The notes under the pieces are model-generated. The model did no database searches and was not told where the DNA came from. It was given only the letters and a program-made list of their open reading frames with translations. This document shows, piece by piece, positions 10,299 through 21,400 of a stretch of 64,000 nt of DNA. The DNA is from an uncultured Clostridia bacterium (GTDB taxonomy: Bacteria > Bacillota > Clostridia > Christensenellales > UBA1242). The position numbers and the translations under genes are program-made. The stretch spans positions 310,001 to 374,000 of the forward strand of contig CAKVNK010000002.1 in assembly GCA_934777435.1 (NCBI GenBank), written 5' to 3'. Each line of letters starts with the position of its first letter. Position 1 is the first letter of the stretch.

Positions 10299-11036
10299 TT
10301 AAGCGATGGCTTGTAAAAACCTTATATGATTCACAACAATGTTTATCAGTTCATATTTGATTTTTTGTGGTAAATCTTGGCTAGTGGTTGCCTTAATGTT
10401 TGTTAAACTGTCTTCAATTTCTGTAAGATATTTAACAATGTCAAAACGGTTGTTTTTGTTGCCGTCAAAAGCAATGTATAAAGAATCTAATGCCGATGAA
10501 AAATCGTCTTTAATCTGTTCTAATTTTAAACTGATATTGATTGATGATATGTTGTTTGAGTCAATATCAATAGATAATTTTGAAAGTGTGCCAATAGTGT
10601 TTTCAGTTGTATTAATTAAATTTTTTGTAGCCGAATTTTGTGACTTACTTAAACTTTTTTTTGTTCTAAATTGAGTTGCAGAGATTGTGGTTGCCACTGC
10701 GTTTGGGTAAAATTCAACAATGTTTTTTGCTACTTTTTCAGCATCAGTTTTTGTTGTGTAAAAGCCGGCAAAAACATGATAACAGTTGTCAAAATAAACA
10801 AAGCCAGCACCGTTTTGTGCGGATAAATTTTTTGCAGTTTTGCTTGCTTGTGAGTAGGTTGCAAACTGCCCAATTTCAACAAAATTATATTCAATTTGTG
10901 TTAGTTTTGGTTGGTTTAAAAACACACATAGTCCGAGCAAAATTATCACAAAAAATATGGTCAAACTGAAGTTGAATTTAACTGGTTTTTTAGTTCTTTT
11001 TTTGTATTCGTTATAATCAAAAACGTAGTCTTGCAT
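10299..11036 (-). CDS. Membrane-anchored SPOR-like domain protein
   Basis: 245 residues. A basic N-terminus and one membrane helix (about residues 25-42) are followed by a domain that reads like SPOR (about 48-120): VEIGQFATYSQASKTAKNL, then FDNCYHVFAGFYTTKTDAEKV. SPOR domains bind denuded peptidoglycan at division sites or in spore cortex. The remaining C-terminal 120 residues are helical with no recognised domain. The gene stands alone and converges on the TSUP pair. The SPOR call rests on pattern only and is moderately sure; the role in division or sporulation is an inference. Confidence 0.68.
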   Translation of the reverse strand: MQDYVFDYNEYKKRTKKPVKFNFSLTIFFVIILLGLCVFLNQPKLTQIEYNFVEIGQFATYSQASKTAKNLSAQNGAGFVYFDNCYHVFAGFYTTKTDAEKVAKNIVEFYPNAVATTISATQFRTKKSLSKSQNSATKNLINTTENTIGTLSKLSIDIDSNNISSINISLKLEQIKDDFSSALDSLYIAFDGNKNNRFDIVKYLTEIEDSLTNIKATTSQDLPQKIKYELINIVVNHIRFLQAIA

Positions 11037-11558
11037 ACTTATTTTATGCGTGCAAATTTACTGGTATGAAAACAATATTGATATGTGTTTATCGGGTGTT
11101 ATATTTTTGTGACTTTCTTAAAATGTAAACAATTTTTTTCAATTTTGTTTATGTTTTTCTTACAAAAATAATAAAAATTCTTGCTTAAAATAAAAATAAA
11201 AATAATAAAAATTTTTGATTAAAATGATAATAAAAAATGTTAAAAAATAAACAAAAAAATTTACGTTTTACGCAATTATTCAGTGTTAAATAATTTTATA
11301 AATATTTATAAAAAATTATTTTTTATATTAAAAAACACCTATTTTTAAGTGTTTTTTGTGTATTTTTGCAATTATTTTATTAATTTTTTAATATTTTAAA
11401 TTATTTTTATTTAACTTTATTAATTTTTTATTTTCAATTTTATTTTTTTATTGGATAACTTTTCATTTAAAATAAAAAACAATTAAATTTTTTTTATTGT
11501 GGCAGGTTTGGGTTTTAAAACCGACATTAAGGGTTATAATGCAGGCAGGAGGGAACAA
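11037..11558. other. AT-rich intergenic region upstream of groES
   Basis: About 520 bases of extreme AT richness between the divergent SPOR-like gene and groES. It holds runs of A and T, a weak hairpin with a T tail at 11332-11357 (AAAACAC / GTGTTTT) and no convincing open frame. I see no CIRCE element in front of groES. The texture resembles the gaps at 17811, 55814 and 59793. Confidence 0.6.
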
Positions 11559-13446
<1,888 letters not shown>

Positions 13447-13547
13447 TATGTAACTTTTTAAAAGTCTTTTAAACAATACAGATTGAATAGTGTGTGGTAA
13501 AATTATCCATATGAACAAAAAATCAATAAAAATTTTATTTCCACAAC

Positions 13548-13577
13548 AAAAAAATGCAGATTTTTCTGCATTTTTTT
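13548..13577. terminator. Bidirectional terminator between groEL and valS
   Basis: AAATGCAGA and TCTGCATTT around a TTT loop, with A and T runs on either side. It serves the convergent ends of groEL (plus) and valS (minus). Confidence 0.88.
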
Positions 13578-13661
13578 AATATTGTATTTAAAATTTAACT
13601 TTTTTATTTTATTTTTATATATAAATTAAATTGGTGCAAATTAAAGTGATGTAAAGTTTTG

Positions 13662-16085
13662 TTAGTTTTGAGTTTCAACAATCTTGCCGATTTCAACATT
13701 GAATTCGCCCTTTTTGATTTTTAAATCTTTGATTGAACATACGGCTTTAATATCTGAAGCACAACTTTCAACAAACTCTGGTTGTTCAGTTGTGATTGTT
13801 GCATCTTCGATTTCTGTTTTCAAACTCAATTTGTTTTCGCTTTTGAATTGACGTACTTTTGAAACAATGTCAACAACCATATCGCCATTTTGTGTTAAGT
13901 TTGCTTCTTCTTCAATATTGAGTGGGGCAAGAACGCAAAGGTGTATGCTTTCAGTTTTTTCAAATTGACGGAAATAGTCTTGGTAAATTTCTTCAGTTAT
14001 GTGTGGCATTGTGATTGCAAGCAATTTAAGCATACCAAGTAAAACGTTATAACAAGCCCATTGCCCACTTTCTTTTGCTTGTGCACCATAAACTTCAGGT
14101 TTATAAAGGCGATTTTTTGCAATTTCAATGTAGTTATCGCAGAAAGACCAGAAGAATTTTTCAATAGCTTCTTTTGCATATCCCATTTCAACGTCATGGT
14201 AGAAAGCACAAGTCTTTTCATATGCTTGATTGAATTTTTGCATGATATACCTATCCATAGGTAAAATCACTTCAGGTTTTTTAGGTGTGTAATCATAAAG
14301 GAAACTTAAAACGAACTTTGAAGCGTTCCAGATTTTGTTTTGAAGTTTAAGACCATCTTTTAAGCCTTCGTCTGTGAACATAACGTCACGACCATAAGCG
14401 CCGTTTGCACACCAATAACGCACAACGTCTGCACTGTAATTGTTAAGCATATCGTTTAAATTCATTTTGCTATTAGATTTTGATTTACTGAATTTGATGC
14501 CTTTATCAGCCATAACCCAGCCGTTAACAATCAATTTCTTCCATGGTAAGCAACCTTGGTGATAATATGCTTTGATTATTGTACGCAAGCACCATGTAGT
14601 GATGATGTCACGTCCGCAGAAACGCATATCCATAGGCATTTTTTCAGCACAACCCTTTTCATCTTCTGCCCAGTTGCAGTTGATTTGTGGGGTAACAGAA
14701 CTTGTTGCCCAAGTGTCCATAACGTCAATTTCTGGGGTGAATTCAGTTGAACCACACTCACATGCACATTTTGGTTGGCTGGTTAATGGGTTAACTGGTA
14801 AGTCTTCAATATTCGCAAAGGTTGGTTTTCCACATTTTTTACAATACCAAACTGGGAACGGTACGCCAAAATATCTTTGACGGCTGATAGACCAGTCTTG
14901 ATTAAGGTTGCTAACCCATGCTAAATATCTGGTTTTCATGCCTTCTGGGTGCCACTCAATTTGATTGCCAAGTTCAGCCCATTTCTCTTTAAGTTCTGGG
15001 GTTGAAGTGCGGATAAACCATTGTTTTTTAGATAAGAATTCAATAGGTTGTTCGCATCTTTCATGCACTTTAACAGAGTGGGTGATAGGGTCTTGTTTAT
15101 ATAAATATCCTTGTTCTTTAAGGTCTTCTAATATTGCTTTGCGTGCTTCACCAGATTTAAGCCCAGCATATTTGCCCGCAATTTCTGTCATATAGCCACC
15201 TTCGTCAATGGCTTGTTTAAGTGGAAGATGATATTGTTTCCACCACTCAACGTCAGTTTGGTCACCAAATGTACAGCACATAACAATGCCTGTGCCTTTG
15301 TCGATACCAACTTTGCTATCTGCTAAAACTGGCACTTCGGTTTCTTCAAACAAAGGAACTTTAACCATTTTGCCGATAAGGTGTTTGTATCTGTCATCTT
15401 CTGGGTTAACAAAGATCGCTCCACATGCTGGTAAGAACTCTGGGCGAGTGGTTGCAATAGGAATTGTTCCACTGCCGTCTGCTAAACGGAAGTTGAGATA
15501 GTTGAACACACTGTCAAATTCTTTATCTTCCAATTCTGCGGCTGCAACACTTGTACGACATTTGCAACACCATGGGCTTGGTTTATCTTCACGATAAGCA
15601 ATGCCACGGCGTGCTAAATCGATAAATGATTTTTGGCTTGTCTTTTGGCTGTGTTGGTCAATGGTGTTATAACCGAGTGATAAATCGCAACTCATACCTG
15701 CACGAACCATCATATCACGGTATGATTGGTTGTAATCTTTAACCAAATCAAGTGCGATTTGTGTAAATTCTTCACGTGGAAGGGTGTGAGCACGAATATT
15801 CTTTTTCTTTTCAACCAAAAGTTCGGTTGGTAAACCATTGTTGTCAAAGCCTAATGGATAGAAAAGATTTTTGCCTTGCATACGGTTGAAGCGGGCAATC
15901 ATATCTGCTTGTGTAAAGCCCGAAATGTGACCGATGTGCAACTCGCCACTAACTGTTGGTGGTGGTGTATCGATAGAGAAGGTTGGCTTGTGGCTATCTT
16001 TATCATATTTATAGATGCCATTTTGTTGCCAATAGTTTTGCCACTTTTTTTCTGTTTCAAGGGCATTGTATTTGTTTTCTAACAT
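13662..16085 (-). CDS. valS: Valyl-tRNA synthetase, short archaeal/rickettsial-like form
   Basis: 807 residues of class Ia synthetase that charges tRNA-Val. The HIGH-type motif is GELHIGH at about 47-53 and the KMSKS-type motif is KFSKS at about 530. The CP1 editing domain is present (IATTRPE near 207), as are Cys pairs typical of zinc ribbons (CCKC; CKKCGKP). The opening DTPPPTVSGELHIGH and FYPLGFDNNGLPTE resemble archaeal and rickettsial ValRS more than the usual bacterial enzyme. At 807 residues it is shorter than the roughly 880 of most Firmicutes and ends without an obvious C-terminal coiled-coil arm. A valine T-box lies directly upstream. The lineage statement is from memory of family features, not a tree. 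Confidence 0.94.
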   Translation of the reverse strand: MLENKYNALETEKKWQNYWQQNGIYKYDKDSHKPTFSIDTPPPTVSGELHIGHISGFTQADMIARFNRMQGKNLFYPLGFDNNGLPTELLVEKKKNIRAHTLPREEFTQIALDLVKDYNQSYRDMMVRAGMSCDLSLGYNTIDQHSQKTSQKSFIDLARRGIAYREDKPSPWCCKCRTSVAAAELEDKEFDSVFNYLNFRLADGSGTIPIATTRPEFLPACGAIFVNPEDDRYKHLIGKMVKVPLFEETEVPVLADSKVGIDKGTGIVMCCTFGDQTDVEWWKQYHLPLKQAIDEGGYMTEIAGKYAGLKSGEARKAILEDLKEQGYLYKQDPITHSVKVHERCEQPIEFLSKKQWFIRTSTPELKEKWAELGNQIEWHPEGMKTRYLAWVSNLNQDWSISRQRYFGVPFPVWYCKKCGKPTFANIEDLPVNPLTSQPKCACECGSTEFTPEIDVMDTWATSSVTPQINCNWAEDEKGCAEKMPMDMRFCGRDIITTWCLRTIIKAYYHQGCLPWKKLIVNGWVMADKGIKFSKSKSNSKMNLNDMLNNYSADVVRYWCANGAYGRDVMFTDEGLKDGLKLQNKIWNASKFVLSFLYDYTPKKPEVILPMDRYIMQKFNQAYEKTCAFYHDVEMGYAKEAIEKFFWSFCDNYIEIAKNRLYKPEVYGAQAKESGQWACYNVLLGMLKLLAITMPHITEEIYQDYFRQFEKTESIHLCVLAPLNIEEEANLTQNGDMVVDIVSKVRQFKSENKLSLKTEIEDATITTEQPEFVESCASDIKAVCSIKDLKIKKGEFNVEIGKIVETQN

Positions 16086-16193
16086 AATTTCTCCTTTTTT
16101 ATTCTTGTTGTCAAACCTTAAATTAAATTGCTGGGTTTGTTTGGCTTAATAAACACCATACATAATTAAAATCACATATTTTTGCCTATTAAA

Positions 16194-16500
16194 CAAAAAA
16201 ACCTTGCACAATGCAAGGACGAAATTATCGTGGTACCACCTTACTTCAAGCAAAACTGTTAATTTAATAACTTTAATTACAAATGTTAACATGTGCAATT
16301 ATATGTGTGTATTAACAGAACAAATTGCTCCTTATTATCAACTGACGCATTTTTCACGGCGCAAGCGGTCTACTATGCTTCTTCGCTTGAACTTGTTTGC
16401 TACCTTCTTGCCATAACTTTCATAAGTTGCTCTCAACCGGTGGCAACTCTCTCTGTCTGCGTTTTTTGGCAATACTCCTCAAACTTATATATCGTTTCTC
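16194..16500 (-). promoter_or_regulatory. T-box riboswitch, valine specifier
   Basis: The minus-strand leader of valS has all main T-box parts. Stem I carries an AGTA specifier-loop motif and, on its 3' side, GAAGGTAG, giving the specifier codon GTA (plus-strand 16401-16403), which is Val. The T-box core AAGGTGGTACCACG lies at 16229-16242. The competing terminator is CCTTGCA / TGCAAGG at 16202-16218 followed by a U run at 16194-16201. Uncharged tRNA-Val should stabilise the antiterminator and turn valS on. The specifier reading is my alignment by eye and agrees with the downstream gene. Confidence 0.95.
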
Positions 16501-16506
16501 GCCTTT

Positions 16507-16535
16507 ATGTTAACACAATAAATTAAATATGTCAA
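16507..16535 (-). promoter_or_regulatory. Promoter of the valS T-box leader
   Basis: On the minus strand TTGACA is at 16535-16530 and TAACAT at 16512-16507, with a 17-base spacer. It places the transcript start at the foot of T-box stem I. Confidence 0.8.
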
Positions 16536-16780
16536 CAAATTATAAAAAGTTGTTATGCCGGTTGTTGTTCTTTTAATGTCGTGTAAATAAAAAAACCATT
16601 TTGCTTACTTGTGACACAAGGGTGGTGTTGTGGTTAGTTAAGATAGATGTAAGATTTGTGATAGAGATTATGCTTTGTTAACTATGTAATGTTTGTTTGG
16701 TTGGTGTGAACAAAAGTGTGTTTTTGTGGTAAGTTTAAAATGGTAATAGATGTGTTTGTAAGAAAAACATTTTCTTTTAT

Positions 16781-16810
16781 TTGACTTTGTGTGTAAACTG
16801 ACAATATAAT
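16781..16810 (+). promoter_or_regulatory. Probable promoter for rsmA
   Basis: TTGACT at 16781 and TATAAT at 16805 with an 18-base spacer. It would give rsmA a 5' leader of almost 200 bases. Apart from this and the hairpin at 16883, the stretch 16536-17012 shows nothing I can name. Confidence 0.55.
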
Positions 16811-16882
16811 AATTGTTGAAATTTGTTTTGTAAACTTAAAGTTTTTTAATGATGAATTTTTAAAATTTTAACACAAAAGAAC

Positions 16883-16908
16883 AAAAAAGGTTGGTGTTTA
16901 ACCAACCT
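16883..16908 (-). terminator. Minus-strand terminator hairpin upstream of rsmA
   Basis: On the minus strand GGTTGG and CCAACC close a perfect hairpin (with TTAAACA as loop) followed by six T. It faces away from rsmA, and no minus-strand gene lies upstream of it, so it may stop antisense transcription or end a short RNA. Confidence 0.6.
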
Positions 16909-17012
16909 GCTTATCATTTGTGTTTTGTTAAAAATTTTCTTTTGTATACGAAAAATATAACAAAAAACTGCAAATTTGTCAATAAAAAATAAAAATTTTT
17001 AAAAGGTAATAT

Positions 17013-17810
17013 ATGGAAAATCAACAAATCAATTATAAAAAAAGTTTAGGACAAAACTTTTTGTTTGATGTGAATTTGCTTAAAGCGATTGTTAAAGATG
17101 GACTTGTTGGGGTGGAAGATACCGTGCTTGAAATTGGTGCTGGTGCTGGCACACTAACTAACCAACTTTGCAAGGTTGCTAAAAGCGTTGTGGCTTTTGA
17201 GATTGATAAAAGTTTGCAACCTATACTAAATAATGTTCAGGCTGAAAACCCAAATTTAAAAATTGTTTTTGGTGATTTTATGGACTATGATTTAAACAAC
17301 TTTGATGCTGATAACGCACGTGTGGTGGCAAATATTCCATACTATATAACCACACCTATTATATTTAAGTTGGTGGAACATATTGAAAAATTTAAAAGCA
17401 TTTTGGTGCTGATTCAAAAAGAAGTTGCTGAAAGATTTTGTGCTGAACCAAACTCAAAAGAATATGGTATCACAAGTGTTATTTTACAATCAATTTTTGA
17501 TGTAAGCATACCACGTATTGTTAAAAAAGAGTGCTTTACACCAAGCCCTAAAATTGATAGTGCTTTGTGCTTGCTTGTGCCACACCAAAAGTATCAAATT
17601 TCTTCTTTTGATGGCTTTAAAAATTTTGTGCATCAATCATTTGCAATGAGAAGAAAAACACTTATTAACAACCTTAAAAATTTTTATGATAAGTTAAACC
17701 TTGAAAAAGTTTTAACACAATATGGTTATCCTTTAACAGTTAGACCGGAACAAATTAGTGTGCCAAATTTTATAAATATCTTTAACAGTTTGCAAGATAA
17801 AAATGCTTAA
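17013..17810 (+). CDS. rsmA: 16S rRNA dimethyladenosine transferase RsmA/KsgA
   Basis: 265 residues, the family length. It dimethylates two adjacent adenines in the 3' hairpin of 16S rRNA during small-subunit assembly, using S-adenosylmethionine. KKSLGQNFL at 9-17 is the N-terminal signature, EIGAGAGTLT at 40-49 is the SAM-binding loop and NIPYY at 107-111 is the catalytic motif. The C-terminal domain has the usual FxxRRKT-type segment (SFAMRRKTLINNL). The AAAAGG site sits eight bases before the ATG. It is transcribed alone, with a terminator at 17972. Confidence 0.96.
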   Translation: MENQQINYKKSLGQNFLFDVNLLKAIVKDGLVGVEDTVLEIGAGAGTLTNQLCKVAKSVVAFEIDKSLQPILNNVQAENPNLKIVFGDFMDYDLNNFDADNARVVANIPYYITTPIIFKLVEHIEKFKSILVLIQKEVAERFCAEPNSKEYGITSVILQSIFDVSIPRIVKKECFTPSPKIDSALCLLVPHQKYQISSFDGFKNFVHQSFAMRRKTLINNLKNFYDKLNLEKVLTQYGYPLTVRPEQISVPNFINIFNSLQDKNA

Positions 17811-18267
17811 CAATTTTAAAAATAGAAAGAAAAATTGTTTTTAAAATATGAATAACTTTTTGCTTATTTAAAATGAAAATAAAATAATGCTAAAAATATT
17901 TTAATTGATTTTTAAATTTGGTTGGTAAAACTAAAAATAAAAAATAAAATTAAAAACCTTAAAAATAATTAAAAATGCGTAAAAATTTACGTATTTTTTT
18001 AATTTTTATTAAATTTTTTGCAATTTTTTGATTGTTTTAATTATTTTTTATTTGCTGTGAAAATATTTTTTGTTGCCTTATTTTTAGGTAATTAGTGAAT
18101 ATTTTATTAATTTATGAAAATAAAATTTGCAAAATTAAATTAAAAGTGTGCTTTTGATTTGATTGGTGAAATATCGGTGGCTAAAAGCGGAATAAAATAT
18201 GATTTTCAAGATTGAATTTTGATTTAAGTTTTATTTATTAATATTATTAATTTAGGATAGGTTTTGT
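17811..18267. other. AT-rich intergenic region between rsmA and the giant gene
   Basis: Apart from the rsmA terminator at 17972 this stretch is nearly pure A and T with no supported frame. Short phrases such as TTGCAATT and TTAATTTTT recur in the gaps at 11037, 55814 and 59793. Confidence 0.55.
17972..18001 (+). terminator. rsmA terminator
   Basis: ATGCGTAAA and TTTACGTAT pair (one G-U) around a short loop, followed by seven T. Confidence 0.75.
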
Positions 18268-18296
18268 TTGACAGCTGGCTTTTAAAAATATATAAT
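18268..18296 (+). promoter_or_regulatory. Consensus promoter of the giant gene
   Basis: TTGACA at 18268 and TATAAT at 18291, both perfect, with a 17-base spacer. It leaves a leader of about 130 bases before the ATG at 18433. Such a strong promoter suggests the 10.5-kb gene is well expressed. Confidence 0.85.
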
Positions 18297-18432
18297 ATTT
18301 TTGTAATATTTTGAATTATTTGGCAATTTTGTGACGATTTTACATTTGGCGAAAGTTTGGGGAAACTGACAAATTGTGTTGTAATTTTGGCAAGATTGAA
18401 AATAATAATTTTAAGCATTTAGGTAGGGGAAA

Positions 18433-21400
18433 ATGGCAAAAAGAATTTTTAAAGTAATAGGCATTGTTTTGGCAAGTGTGCTTGGCTTCGTTGGTGGCAT
18501 GGTTGGTGTACTTGCAATTATGGGCAAATTTAAAACTCCGGTTGTTTATCCAAAACAACTTGTTTTTGCTGAGCCTGAAATGATTATTGAAGACTACAAC
18601 AATTATGAATTGGATCAGGGCACAAATCTCTATTTAAGTGTTGATAAAACTGAAAATGTTAATGGTGAAGTTGTTACCAACAAAGGCATATATTCTTTTA
18701 CCCTTACTGGTGTTAGTGGTGAAGACCACGAAGTTACCAAAAAAGATTGTTTGCTTACAATAACAAGTGGTGCAAATTTAATTCAACTTTGTGACGAAAA
18801 TGGTGATACTTCCGCAGTTGAAAAAGTTAATGGAAAATTCAAAATCAAATGTAATGAAAAAACATATTTCAGATTGAAAGCGATTGAAAACCAAAAATTC
18901 ACTGGTTTATCATATGGCAAGATTGTTTTGAAAGCAGAAGATGAACGTATGATGGCAAGCACTGGCAACAATGGTTTAACAATTTGGGTTGACCGTGTTG
19001 TTAAAAAGATTGGTATAAACAATGAAACACCAAACAAAGGTGACACAAGGTCATATCAAGTTGGTTTGGAAGAAGGTTTGGCATTTAAAGCAGTTTCAAG
19101 CCCAGCATATGCACTTAACCCTATCAGTAAGTCTGGCTTTGGTGGAAAAATTGTGGAATTCTATTATTTTGACCGTGGAGCAATGAGCGAATCTGGTGCA
19201 CTTACAGAGTGGACTTTGATAAATATTAATGACCTTTCAAAATATCCTTTCTTAACCTACAATGAAGACGAAAATATGCTTTATTTCAGAGCCAACACAA
19301 CTGATTTAGCTGGTCAAACCTATAAATTCAGAGTAGCAGTTTTTGAAACATATGTTGCACGTGAACGTTATTTAGCGTCTATTGAAGGTAGAGAAAATCA
19401 AATCAGCAATTTAGATCGTATGGCTGAAATGGTATGGAGTGCGTTTGATGTTAATGTAAAAAGTGCAAAAATCACCGAAATTGGCAGTGAAACAGCAAAT
19501 ATCGATTTAAGTCTGTTTGAACAAAACAATAATTTGGTTATGAGTGCGGACGTCGAAAATGGCAAAAACTTGCGTCTTTATATGAAAGGTGCAGGCACTC
19601 GCACATATTCACGTTTTTATGAAGCAGATTTTGATTTGCGTACAATCAACTTGATTAAAGAAGCAAACAGTGAAGCAATAGTTGATATTTATTCTGTTTG
19701 GTTCAAAAGCTATGTGGAAAGTGACTTTACTTCAGGCAATGTGCCAAGATTAAACTTGAACACAAAGGTTGGTAACACTTTCTTGGACTTCTTTGTTTAT
19801 GACTCAACAACTCAATCATATCGTCTTGCAACACAAGCAGAATTTGATTACACTGCAACACATGTGGCTGGCACTAACGATGAAAACCGTACATTTAATG
19901 TTGCGGTTAAGAGTTTGCCTAACATACCAGAAGGTTCGCAACTTGTGTTGGGTGCCATGGTTGTTAACAATTCAGGCGAATATTACTTCACTTCTATCGA
20001 TGTAAGCGTTGCTGAAAATGATTTAAGTTTCGCTTACATTGGAGGCAAACAAGAATACACTTTAAACATTGGATACAATAAAGATCGTGTTGGTAATTAT
20101 ACAGTTGACCCAGGTAGTTTAAATTTTGAAGATGTGGTTGAAATCAATGGTGGCAGTTATCGTGCATGTGTGTTTGTAACACCAAAAAATGACGAAGGTG
20201 AATACGATATTGAAGTTTTACCAAATATTGTTTACACAAAAGTTGTGAACGGCGATACAAAACAATATGTACTTGTTGGCTATTTTGTCGGTGGCAAATT
20301 TGTTAACCAAATTAAAGCAAAAAATGGCGCAAAAAATGTAAGCACAAAATTATATTTGTTGCAACTTCAAAATGATTATAATTTCAACTTTGGTGATGGT
20401 GAATTTGATGCAGCAGAAATGTATATCAATAGCGTGTTTACAAAGACTATGTACAACACAGAAACACAACAATATGATACAATTTTCACCTATAACGATA
20501 GTGAAGCATACACAATCGGTAAAGACGGTGATGTTGACACAATTTTATTAAATGGTGACAAGGGTGAACGATTTGTTGATGCAAACCGTATGCTTGTTAT
20601 CAACATTAAATATGTTTTGCCTGAGAATGAAATCACTTTGTCTAACTTTAAAAATGGCATAAGTAATTCATTGGTAAATAAAAAACCGGACAGAGTAGAT
20701 TTGATTGCTGGTTTTGTGTACACAGCGGAACTCAATTCTTCTATACAAGGTTTGCTTAAAAATATTTACAGTGCAAATGTTGACGGCATTGAAACATTTA
20801 AACAATATTTTAGCGTAGTGGTGCTTGACCAAAACGGAAATGTTGTTGAAAACGACAGTAAACTTAACATTACCAATGTTATTTTAAACACCGCAACAAC
20901 CAACCCTGATGAAGGTGAAGCACAAATTGAAAACACAACTATATCAGTTGAATTTGAACTTAATGATAACGCCGATTCAGCAGTGGCAACAAATGCACGT
21001 ACATATAAACTTGTGTTTGCTTATGGTAATATTAAAGTTGAATCTGATTTGATTTTTGCTGTAAGTGATAAACCAACAAAAATCAGTTTGGCTTATAACA
21101 CAATTATCACAGGTGAAGATGAAACACAAACGGGCACTGTTACATATGTTGACCTTGGCAATGCAAAACTTAACGTTGTTATTGGTTGTGAATCAAATGC
21201 TTACACATATTCATACACACTCACCAACACAAATGGTGGCGTAATTTATGACTATGGCAATACATTTACTTTAAATGCATACAATACCGAATTAACAGCA
21301 GCACCAAGTTTCTATGTTAGCCCAGCATATAGAGATTTGCACGAGGGTAACAGAAATGAAATCTTATATTCAGTGCAAGGTGTTGAAGGGTATGTGACAA

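Noticed and set aside
11037..11558. CIRCE operator in front of groES
   Set aside because: The gap was read for the TTAGCACTC/GAGTGCTAA inverted repeat and it is not there.
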